From NCBI GenBank assembly GCA_023402075.1, contig JAEXCS010000041.1, positions 25,484 to 89,483 on the forward strand: 64,000 nt of DNA, read 5' to 3'. A program made the translations under genes and the position numbers. How positions within the stretch are numbered: the first letter of the stretch is position 1; each line of letters opens with the position of its first letter. Source of the DNA: Bacillota bacterium (lineage in GTDB: Bacteria > Bacillota > Clostridia > Oscillospirales > Oscillospiraceae). This document shows positions 44,483-52,229 of this stretch, piece after piece. The notes beneath the pieces are model-generated. The model was not told where the DNA came from. It did not search any database and worked only from the letters and a program-made list of their open reading frames with translations.

Positions 44483-44511
44483 TTTACTTATGCCCGCGCC
44501 TTCTGTATAAT
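44483..44511 (+). promoter_or_regulatory. Downstream promoter of purA (P2)
   Basis: TTTACT at 44483-44488 and a consensus TATAAT at 44506-44511, 17 bp apart, about 75 bases before the start codon. The -35 is identical to that of P1. Confidence 0.75.
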
Positions 44512-44585
44512 TAAAAAGGTTGCGGGTCTTTTGAAAAAGGACCTGCCCGATGGGTATAAATGAAACTTTTGGGGAGGCTGGCGCT

Positions 44586-45860
44586 ATGGCAAACTGCGCG
44601 ATTGTAGGCATCAACTGGGGCGACGAGGGGAAGGGCCGGATGGTAGACCTCATCACCGACCGTTACGACGTGGTGATTCGCTATCAGGGCGGCGGCAACG
44701 CCGGGCACACCGTGGTGAACGAATTCGGCAAGTTCGCACTGCACCTGCTGCCCTCCGGTATTTTCCGCCCCGGCGTGGTGAATATCTTGGGCAACGGCGT
44801 GGCCGTGGACTGTGAAAGTCTGTGGACCGAGATGGAGGACATCCGAAGCAAGGGCGTGTCCATCACCCCGGAGAATTTGAAAATCAGCGACCGGGCGTCT
44901 TTGCTGCTGCCGTGGCACCGTTTGTTGGACGGGCTGGAGGAGCAGCGCCTTGCCGACAAGAAATACGGCTCCACCAAGCAGGGCATCGCCCCTTTCTATT
45001 CCGACAAATTTCAGAAGAAGACCGTGCAGGCGGGGGAGCTTTTGTATCCCGCCCGGCTGAAGGAGCACCTTGCGTCTCTTTTGGAGTGGAAGAACCTGAC
45101 CATTGAAAAGGTCTATGGGGCAAAGCCCTATACCATGGAGGAGCTGATGGCTTGGATTGGGGATTTCGGCGAAAAGCTGAAACCCTTCATCTGCGACACC
45201 GGCGCGTTTTTGCGCGAAGCACAGGGGCAGGGCAAGAGCTTCCTGTTCGAGGCCCAGCTTGGCTCTCTCCGGGATTTAGACTACGGTATTTATCCCTACA
45301 CCACTTCTTCCAACGCCATTGCGGCCTATGCCCCCGTTGGCTCCGGCGCGCCGTGGGCGAGGATTGACGAGGTGGTGGGCGTGGTGAAGGCCTATTCCTC
45401 CTGCGTGGGGGAGGGGCCGTTTACCTGTGAATGGTTTGGCGAGGAAGCCGAGCAGCTTCGGGAGGCCGGAAACGAATACGGCGCAAAAACCGGCCGTCCC
45501 CGCCGGGTAGGCCCCATCGATCTGGTGGCCACGCGGTACGGCGTGGAGGTGCAGGGCGCGACGAATATTGCCCTGACCAAGCTGGACGTGCTGAGCTATC
45601 TGGAGAAAATCCCCGTGTGTGCCCACTATGAAGTGGACGGGAAGCAGACCGACGCGTTCCCCTTCCCGGCCATTCTTTCCGAGGCAAAGCCCGTGACGGA
45701 GTATGTGGACGGCTGGAAGTGCGACATTTCCGGCGTGCGCCGGTGGGAGGATTTGCCCAAGGCCGCGCAGGACTATGTGCTGCTGGTGGAAAAGACCATC
45801 GGCTGCCGCATCGGCTATGTCTCTGTTGGGCCGGAGCGGGACTCTATTATTATCCGGTAA
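44586..45860 (+). CDS. purA: Adenylosuccinate synthase
   Basis: A 424-residue GTP-dependent enzyme joining IMP and aspartate. The start at 44586 (MANCAIVGINWG) has GGGGAGG eight bases upstream; the in-frame ATG at 44550 precedes it. The P-loop-like WGDEGKGRMVDL, YQGGGNAGHTVV, GTTKGIGP-type region (here STKQGIAPFYSDK) and the C-terminal substrate segment are present. GINWGDEGKGR departs slightly from the usual GAQWGDEGKGK. It is followed 98 bases later by purB, the next step to AMP. Confidence 0.92.
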   Translation: MANCAIVGINWGDEGKGRMVDLITDRYDVVIRYQGGGNAGHTVVNEFGKFALHLLPSGIFRPGVVNILGNGVAVDCESLWTEMEDIRSKGVSITPENLKISDRASLLLPWHRLLDGLEEQRLADKKYGSTKQGIAPFYSDKFQKKTVQAGELLYPARLKEHLASLLEWKNLTIEKVYGAKPYTMEELMAWIGDFGEKLKPFICDTGAFLREAQGQGKSFLFEAQLGSLRDLDYGIYPYTTSSNAIAAYAPVGSGAPWARIDEVVGVVKAYSSCVGEGPFTCEWFGEEAEQLREAGNEYGAKTGRPRRVGPIDLVATRYGVEVQGATNIALTKLDVLSYLEKIPVCAHYEVDGKQTDAFPFPAILSEAKPVTEYVDGWKCDISGVRRWEDLPKAAQDYVLLVEKTIGCRIGYVSVGPERDSIIIR

Positions 45861-45958
45861 AACTGAAACCTGCGGGCAATCCCGCTGTATTCCCGGGGAG
45901 GGAGGCGGCCTCCGGGCGTCTCCCTCCTCCCGACTTTACTGTGAAAGGCTGACACACT

Positions 45959-47377
45959 ATGAGCAAGGATCGCTACGAATCCCCTCTGGCGTCGCGGTAT
46001 GCATCAAGCTATATGCTGCGCCTGTTTTCTCCCGACACCCGGTTTCAAACGTGGCGGAAGCTGTGGGTGGAGCTGGCCCGGGCAGAGCGGGCCCTTGGCC
46101 TGCCCATCACGCAGGCGCAGGTGGAAGAGCTTGCCGCCCATGTCGCCGACATCGACTACGACTGCGCCGCCAAGCGGGAAAAAGAGGTCCGTCACGACGT
46201 GATGGCCCATGTGTACGCCTTTGGGCAGGCGGCGCCCTCCGCTGCGGGCATCATTCATCTGGGGGCCACAAGCTGCTATGTCACCGATAACGCGGATTTG
46301 ATTATTTTCCGGGACGGGCTGAACTACCTCCGGGGAGAGCTTTGCGCGGTGCTGGAGAATCTGGGCGGCTTTGCGGAAAAATACAAGGCCATGCCCACGC
46401 TGGGCTACACACACTATCAGCCCGCCCAGTTGGTGACGGTGGGCAAGCGGGCCACACTCTGGATGCAGGATTTGCTGTCGGATTTGGAGGAGCTGGATTT
46501 CGTGCTTGCCAGCATGAAATTCTTAGGCTGCCGAGGTACCACCGGCACGGAGGCAAGCTTTCTGGACCTGTTTGACGGGAACGGCGAAAAGGTTGACGAA
46601 ATGAACCGCCTGCTCTGCGCGGCCTTCGGGTTTGGGGAGTGCTTTGCCGTGTGCGGGCAGACCTATCCCAGAAAGCTGGACAGCCGGATTTTAAACGTAC
46701 TTTCCTCCATTGCGCAGAGCTGTTATCGCTTCGCCAATGATCTGCGCCTGCTGCAGCACGACCGGCAGGTTGAAGAGCCTTTTGAAAAGAACCAGATCGG
46801 TTCTTCCGCCATGCCCTATAAGCGCAACCCCATGCGGGCGGAGCGCATCTGCTCCCTTTCCCGTTATCTGATGGCGGATGCCATGAACGCACCCATGACC
46901 GCAAGCGTACAATGGCTGGAGCGGACGCTGGACGACTCTGCCAACCGGCGCATCTCCCTTCCCGAGGGCTTTTTGTGCGCAGACGCGATTTTGCGCCTGA
47001 TGGCCAACGTGACGGATGGTCTGCATGTGAATGAGAAAATTGTGGACAAAGCGGTGCGGGAATATCTGCCCTTTATCTCCACGGAAAATTTGATGATGGA
47101 GGCCGTGAAGCGCGGGGGCGACCGCCAGCAGCTTCACGAAGTAATTCGGGAATGCTCTATGGCCGCCACCGCCCGGATGAAGGAGGGCGAGCCGTGCGAT
47201 TTGCTGGAGCGGCTGGCGGGAGAGCCGGTGTTCGGCATGACCGCCGAGGAGATCGCCGCGGCGCTGGACCCCGCGCTTTACATCGGCCGGTGCCCTCGGC
47301 AGGTGGAGGCGTTTTTGGAGAAGGCACGGCCCGCCTTTGCCGGCGCCTCCGGCGGGAGCGTTGAAATCAGTCTGTGA
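45959..47377 (+). CDS. purB: Adenylosuccinate lyase
   Basis: A 472-residue member of the fumarase/aspartase superfamily that releases fumarate from adenylosuccinate and SAICAR. RHDVMAHVYAFGQ, HLGATSCYVTDNAD, LGYTHYQPAQLVTVGKR (catalytic His) and the signature loop GSSAMPYKRNPMRAE identify it. Length is typical. It forms a purAB unit and ends before a GC-rich hairpin. Confidence 0.95.
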   Translation: MSKDRYESPLASRYASSYMLRLFSPDTRFQTWRKLWVELARAERALGLPITQAQVEELAAHVADIDYDCAAKREKEVRHDVMAHVYAFGQAAPSAAGIIHLGATSCYVTDNADLIIFRDGLNYLRGELCAVLENLGGFAEKYKAMPTLGYTHYQPAQLVTVGKRATLWMQDLLSDLEELDFVLASMKFLGCRGTTGTEASFLDLFDGNGEKVDEMNRLLCAAFGFGECFAVCGQTYPRKLDSRILNVLSSIAQSCYRFANDLRLLQHDRQVEEPFEKNQIGSSAMPYKRNPMRAERICSLSRYLMADAMNAPMTASVQWLERTLDDSANRRISLPEGFLCADAILRLMANVTDGLHVNEKIVDKAVREYLPFISTENLMMEAVKRGGDRQQLHEVIRECSMAATARMKEGEPCDLLERLAGEPVFGMTAEEIAAALDPALYIGRCPRQVEAFLEKARPAFAGASGGSVEISL

Positions 47378-47591
47378 CGGGCAGCGGGCCGTGCCCTTCG
47401 GAAAATCATCCGAAGGGCGGCCCGCCGCCAGCGAATTTCTTGTGGCGTTAAGGAATTTTCATGGGCTGTGGCTGCAAAAAATATTTGGTAAAGCGACAGA
47501 TGTCCTCCGTATAGAGTACTTTTCCGCGGGTTGTGACGCAATGTTTAGAAAAAATGCAGGAGCCTGCCGGAGATATTCGTTTAATTTGACG
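47378..47591. other. Gap after purB with a GC-rich hairpin
   Basis: GGGCCGTGCCCTTCGG and CCGAAGGGCGGCCC (47386-47423) form a long stem without a T tract just after purB. The rest of the gap leads to the asnB promoter and holds no gene. Confidence 0.5.
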
Positions 47592-47620
47592 TTGACAGCG
47601 GCGCTTTCTAATGGTAAACT
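47592..47620 (+). promoter_or_regulatory. Promoter of the asnB T-box transcript
   Basis: TTGACA at 47592-47597 and TAAACT at 47615-47620 are spaced 17 bp. Confidence 0.75.
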
Positions 47621-47626
47621 TGCTCC

Positions 47627-47932
47627 ATTAAAACCGCAGCGGTTTTATTTAAAAACTGAAAATATCAACAAAGGCGTTGATGGAGAAAAGTACCGCGGAA
47701 GATCGGTCAAAGTGAGCAGGCGGCAGTGGGAAGCCTGCACAAGAGTCCGCGCGAAGAACACTCCGGAGCTGCGATCTGAACGCGGGGTCCCCTGCCAGTA
47801 GGAAAGACGAGTTGCGACCGTTAAAGCGCACGGGCTTGTTGGAGCCTTGAAGGTGACTGTTTTACAGTAAGTTAGGTGGCACCGCGGATAGCAGCTATTC
47901 GTCCTAAAATTTTAGGATATAGCTGCGTTTTT
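47627..47932 (+). ncRNA. T-box leader, probably Asn-specific
   Basis: The conserved T-box AGGTGGCACCGCGG is at 47874-47887. The terminator stem GCAGCTAT...ATAGCTGC (47891-47926) with a T5 tract follows. Stem I can be drawn as CCGC-GGAA-GATCG pairing with CGATC-TGAAC-GCGG, which puts AAC (47779-47781), an Asn codon, in the specifier position. The next gene makes asparagine. Uncharged tRNA-Asn should stabilise the antiterminator and turn on asnB. The T-box call is firm; the specifier codon is a manual fold. Confidence 0.9.
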
Positions 47933-47977
47933 ATACGCTCTTCCAAGGAAGAGGTAGAAAATCCGGAGGTGCTTTTT

Positions 47978-49558
47978 ATGTGTTCAATTATGGGTTTTTC
48001 AAGCAAAAAGTTGACGGAGGAAGAGGTTAAAGCTTACTTTGGCCGCTCTGTTGACCGGGGACCGGACATGACCCGTGTTTCCGAAACAAAGTCCGGCTAT
48101 CTCTGCTTCCACCGTCTGGCCATCATGGGCCTGAACGAGACGGGGATGCAGCCCTTTCAGCTTGAGGGCGATCAGGCGGTGTGCAACGGCGAAATTTACG
48201 GCTTCCGCCCCATCCGCAAAAAACTCTCTCAGCGGTATACGTTTAAAAGCGGCAGCGACTGCGAGATTCTGCTTCCCATGTTCCATGAATACGGACTTTC
48301 CATGTTTGCCCGGCTGGATGCGGAGTTTGCGCTGATTATTTATGACTGCGCAACCGATTCCCTGATTGCCGCCCGGGATCCCATCGGCATTCGCCCCCTG
48401 TTCTATGGATACGACGCGGGCGGCGCCATCATATTTGCCAGCGAGGCGAGAAACCTGGTGGGCCTGTGCGCCAAGATTTGCCCCTTCCCTCCGGGACACT
48501 ATTATGCCTACGGCAAGTTTATCCGGTTTGCAGATCTCACGGAGGTAACCGCCCGGGTTCGGGGCGATCTGGACACCGTTTGCCGGGGAATTCGCGACAG
48601 GCTGATTGCCGCCGTGGATAAGCGGCTGGACGCGGATGCGCCGCTGGGCTTCCTTCTTTCCGGCGGACTGGATTCCTCTTTGGTGTGCGCCATCGGCTCC
48701 GTGGTTTTGGGAAAGAAAATCCGCACCTTTGCCATCGGTATGGATAAGGATGCAATCGACCTTAAATATGCACGGGAAGCGGCTGATTTTCTGGGTGCGG
48801 ACCACACAGAAATCTATATGACCCGGGAGGATGTGCTTGCGGCACTTCCGGAGGTCGTCTCCATTCTTGGAACGTGGGACATCACCACAATCCGGGCCAG
48901 CATGGGCATGTATCTCTGCTGCAAGGCAATCCATGAGCAGACGGACGTTCGGGTGCTGCTGACCGGCGAAATTTCCGATGAGCTGTTCGGCTATAAATAT
49001 ACCGATTTTGCCCCCTCTGCCGCCGCATTCCAGCAGGAGTCTCAAAAGCGGATTGAGGAACTTTATATGTACGATGTGCTCCGGGCCGACCGCTGCATCG
49101 CAGACAACTCCATCGAGGCCCGCGTCCCCTTTGGCGATCTTGGCTTTGTGAAATATGTCATGGCCATTGACCCCGCTATGAAGCTCAACACCTATGGAAT
49201 GGGGAAATATCTCCTGCGTCATGCCTTTGAAAACGACCACCTGCTGCCGGAGAGCATCCTGTGGCGGGAGAAGGCGGCCTTTTCCGACGCGGTGGGCCAT
49301 TCCATGGTGGATGATTTGAAGGCCTATGCCGAGACGGCATACACCGATGAGGAATTTGAGCGTCTGCGGCGTAAATATGATTACTGCATGCCTTTTACAA
49401 AGGAGAGCCTGCTGTACCGTGAGCTGTTTGAAAAGGCATATCCCGGTCAGGCCCAAATGGTTAAGGATTTCTGGATGCCAAACAAAGCGTGGGAGGGCTG
49501 TGACGTAAGTGACCCTTCAGCCCGGGTGCTCTCTAACTACGGACAAAGCGGCACGTAA
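47978..49558 (+). CDS. asnB: Asparagine synthase (glutamine-hydrolysing)
   Basis: A 526-residue amidotransferase. The start is MCSIMGFSS at 47978, with CCGGAGG eight bases upstream; an upstream in-frame ATG lies within the T-box. Processing exposes Cys2, the glutaminase nucleophile. CNGEIYGFRPIRKKL belongs to the N-terminal glutaminase domain. The synthetase domain has the PP-loop LLSGGLDSSLVCAIGS and RAD...NSIEARVPFGD. It converts aspartate and glutamine to asparagine and lies just before glutamine synthetase, its nitrogen donor. Confidence 0.95.
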   Translation: MCSIMGFSSKKLTEEEVKAYFGRSVDRGPDMTRVSETKSGYLCFHRLAIMGLNETGMQPFQLEGDQAVCNGEIYGFRPIRKKLSQRYTFKSGSDCEILLPMFHEYGLSMFARLDAEFALIIYDCATDSLIAARDPIGIRPLFYGYDAGGAIIFASEARNLVGLCAKICPFPPGHYYAYGKFIRFADLTEVTARVRGDLDTVCRGIRDRLIAAVDKRLDADAPLGFLLSGGLDSSLVCAIGSVVLGKKIRTFAIGMDKDAIDLKYAREAADFLGADHTEIYMTREDVLAALPEVVSILGTWDITTIRASMGMYLCCKAIHEQTDVRVLLTGEISDELFGYKYTDFAPSAAAFQQESQKRIEELYMYDVLRADRCIADNSIEARVPFGDLGFVKYVMAIDPAMKLNTYGMGKYLLRHAFENDHLLPESILWREKAAFSDAVGHSMVDDLKAYAETAYTDEEFERLRRKYDYCMPFTKESLLYRELFEKAYPGQAQMVKDFWMPNKAWEGCDVSDPSARVLSNYGQSGT

Positions 49559-49630
49559 GCAATTTGGAGCTTTGGCTCCTAATTTCCATAAAATCGGCGT
49601 ATCACACAGAAAAACAGGAGGATGAATGCT

Positions 49631-51721
49631 ATGACTACCACACCGACCGCCCTGCCGGAGCTGTTCGGCAGCCTTGTTTTTAATGAGGAAACCATGCGCC
49701 AGCGCCTGTCCCCGGCATCTTACAGCGCGTGGAAAAGATGCATTACCGACGGCACCTCTTTGGACATTTCCATTGCCAACGAGATTGCAGAGTCTATGAA
49801 GCAGTGGGCCGTGGAGCACGGAGCTACCCACTTTACACATTGGTTCCAGCCCATGACCGGCGTCACCGCGGAAAAGCACGACAGCTTTGTGGCCCCCATT
49901 GGCGGGGGAAAGATTGTCATGGAGTTCTCGGGCAAGGAGCTGGTCCGGGGTGAACCGGACGCGTCCTCCTTCCCCTCCGGCGGACTGCGGGCCACTTTTG
50001 AGGCCCGGGGCTACACCGCATGGGACCCCACGGTTTTTGCCTTCATTAAGGACGGAAGCCTTTGTATCCCCACGATTTTCTGTTCCTACTCCGGCGAGGC
50101 ACTGGATAAAAAGACGCCCCTGCTTCGTTCCATGAACGAAGTCAGCCGTCAGGCTGTGCGCATCCTGCGTCTGTTTGGCGACACGGAAACCCGGCGCGTC
50201 ACACCGCAGGTGGGACCGGAGCAGGAGTATTTCCTCATCGACAAAAAGGGCTATGCCCAGCGGGAGGACCTGCGGTTTTGCGGGCGGACCCTGTTTGGGG
50301 CAAAGCCGCCCAAGGGGCAGGAGCTGGAGGACCATTACTTCGGCGCGATCCGTCCCCGTGTGGCTGCGTTTATGAAGGAGCTGGACGAGGAACTGTGGAA
50401 GGTGGGAGTGCTTTCCAAGACCAAGCACAACGAAGTGGCCCCCGGGCAGCATGAGATGGCCCCCATTTTCTCCGACGCAAACACTGCCTGCGACCACAAC
50501 CAGTTGGCCATGGAGATGATGAAGCGGGTGGCCGACCGTCACGATCTGGTCTGCCTGCTCCATGAAAAGCCCTTTGCAGGCGTCAACGGTTCCGGTAAGC
50601 ACGACAACTGGTCGCTGGGAACCGACACGGGGAAAAACCTGCTTAAGCCCGGTTCCACCCCCAGCCAGAACGCACAGTTTTTGCTGTTCCTTGCCGCCTT
50701 TATTAAGGGCGTGGACGAATATCAGGATGTGCTGCGCACCACCGTGGCCTTCCCGGGGAACGACCACCGTCTGGGCGCGCAGGAAGCGCCTCCCGCCGTG
50801 GTGTCCGTCTTTTTGGGCGACGAGCTGAACGCCGTGGTGGAATCCATCATCAATGGCACCGCCTATACGGACACCGGAAAGCGGACGCTGGAGGTAGGCG
50901 TGGATGTGCTGCCCGCCATCCGGCAGGACAACACGGACCGCAACCGCACCTCTCCCATGGCGTTTACAGGCAACAAGTTTGAGTTCCGTATGCTGGGCTC
51001 GTCCCAGTCCATCTCCGGACCCAACATTGCGTTGAACACCATTATGGCGGAGGAGCTGGAGCAGTTTGCTGACCAGCTTGAAAAGGCGAAGGACTGCACC
51101 GCGGAGCTGCAGGCGCTGATCCGCAAGACCTTTACCGAGCATCAGCGCATTATTTTCAATGGCAACGGCTATGACGATGCATGGATTCAGGAAGCCAAAC
51201 GGCGGGGTCTTTCCAATTTGGCCTCTTCTCCCGACGCGCTGAAAACCTATACCGCGCAAAAGAACATGGATTTGTATATCAAGCACGGTATCTACACCAA
51301 GAGCGAGATTGAGGCGCGGGCCGAGATTCACATTGAGAATTACGTCACCACCATTTCCATTGAGGGAAAAATTATGGTGGACATGATTCGCCGTCAGATT
51401 CTTCCCGCCGTCTCTTCCTACGCCGGAGAGCTGTGCCGCCGTGCGGCCGACAAGAGCGCTCTGGGCGCGGCCCACAAATACGAAACGGACATTGCAGCAA
51501 AGATCGGGACGCTGACCGACGGCCTGCTGGAGGCAGTGGAGCGGCTGGAAGAGGATCTGGGAAAGCCTCATGGAGATTCCAGAGCAGCGATGGATTACGT
51601 CCACGACTCCATCCTTTCCGACATGACCGCGGCGAGAAAGATTGCCGACGAGCTGGAAACACTGACCGCCCGGGAATACTGGCCCTTCCCGGTGTACGGC
51701 GACCTGCTGTTCTATATCTGA
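49631..51721 (+). CDS. glnN: Glutamine synthetase, type III
   Basis: A 696-residue GSIII enzyme, far longer than GSI. The start at 49631 is preferred because AGGAGG ends nine bases upstream; the ATG at 49622 abuts that site. GATHFTHWFQPMTGVTAEKHDSF, SFPSGGLRATFEARGYTAWD, VGPEQEYFLID, and HEKPFAGVNGSGKHDNWSL (His and Gly of the active site) are GSIII blocks. It condenses ammonia and glutamate. Position beside asnB suggests a shared role in amide supply. Confidence 0.95.
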   Translation: MTTTPTALPELFGSLVFNEETMRQRLSPASYSAWKRCITDGTSLDISIANEIAESMKQWAVEHGATHFTHWFQPMTGVTAEKHDSFVAPIGGGKIVMEFSGKELVRGEPDASSFPSGGLRATFEARGYTAWDPTVFAFIKDGSLCIPTIFCSYSGEALDKKTPLLRSMNEVSRQAVRILRLFGDTETRRVTPQVGPEQEYFLIDKKGYAQREDLRFCGRTLFGAKPPKGQELEDHYFGAIRPRVAAFMKELDEELWKVGVLSKTKHNEVAPGQHEMAPIFSDANTACDHNQLAMEMMKRVADRHDLVCLLHEKPFAGVNGSGKHDNWSLGTDTGKNLLKPGSTPSQNAQFLLFLAAFIKGVDEYQDVLRTTVAFPGNDHRLGAQEAPPAVVSVFLGDELNAVVESIINGTAYTDTGKRTLEVGVDVLPAIRQDNTDRNRTSPMAFTGNKFEFRMLGSSQSISGPNIALNTIMAEELEQFADQLEKAKDCTAELQALIRKTFTEHQRIIFNGNGYDDAWIQEAKRRGLSNLASSPDALKTYTAQKNMDLYIKHGIYTKSEIEARAEIHIENYVTTISIEGKIMVDMIRRQILPAVSSYAGELCRRAADKSALGAAHKYETDIAAKIGTLTDGLLEAVERLEEDLGKPHGDSRAAMDYVHDSILSDMTAARKIADELETLTAREYWPFPVYGDLLFYI

Positions 51722-51733
51722 TTATAAAAATAC

Positions 51734-51772
51734 GAGCCGGGAAGCCAATTGGCTTCCCGGCTCATATTTTTT
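51734..51772 (+). terminator. Intrinsic terminator of glnN
   Basis: GAGCCGGGAAGCC and its complement form a perfect 13-bp stem with loop AATT, followed by ATATTTTTT. The converging recombinase gene stops five bases beyond. Confidence 0.92.
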
Positions 51773-51776
51773 GCAT

Positions 51777-52229
51777 TTAGCTTTCCATGTGCTTGCCCAT
51801 AAACGAGGCAATGGTCTGCGCCAGCTTATATTCTGTCTCAGTGACGGGAATCATGGGGCCTTGACCGACAAACACCACCGCGCCAAGAAGATCGCCTTCC
51901 GACAATATGGGGGCGGCCAGCAAAATTTGAAACTTTTCAACAGCGTCACTTACCGGGATGGCGGGCTGGGCAGGGTCCGCCTGATAGACCTTGCGGGTTT
52001 CCATCTGCTCCTCCAGCTCCGGAGAAATGTGCTTGCCCATCAGCTCCCGCCGTCCGCCTCCGGCCACGGCCACGATGGTGTCCCGGTCGGTGACGGCGCA
52101 GATAGCGCCGGTGGACTTGCTGACGGACTCGCAAAGCTGTCCGGCAAAATCCTCCACGCCGCCCAGCAGCGAGTATTTTTTAAAAATGACCTCGCCGTCC
52201 CGGCTGGTGTAAATCTCCAATGGGTCGCC
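51777..52229 (-). pseudogene. spoVT: spoVT remnant (last 150 residues, DNA-binding start missing)
   Basis: The segment holds the end of the AbrB-like hairpin (GDPLEIYTSRDGEVIFKKY) and the GAF-like sensor domain ending IASFMGKHMES. The first 30 or so residues of SpoVT, which carry most of the DNA-binding fold, are replaced by the recombinase. SpoVT controls forespore gene expression. In frame with the recombinase, it has no start of its own. It could be reassembled by excision if the missing piece lies beyond the window, or it may be a dead end. Confidence 0.8.

Noticed and set aside
44550..44585. Earlier purA start at 44550
   Set aside because: It would place the strong GGGGAGG inside the coding region and add residues not typical of PurA.
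47999..49456. Minus-strand frame of 485 codons opposite asnB
   Set aside because: Antisense shadow of asnB, which has its T-box, ribosome site and all catalytic motifs.
49517..51604. Minus-strand frame of 695 codons opposite glnN
   Set aside because: Antisense shadow of type III glutamine synthetase caused by high GC codon use.
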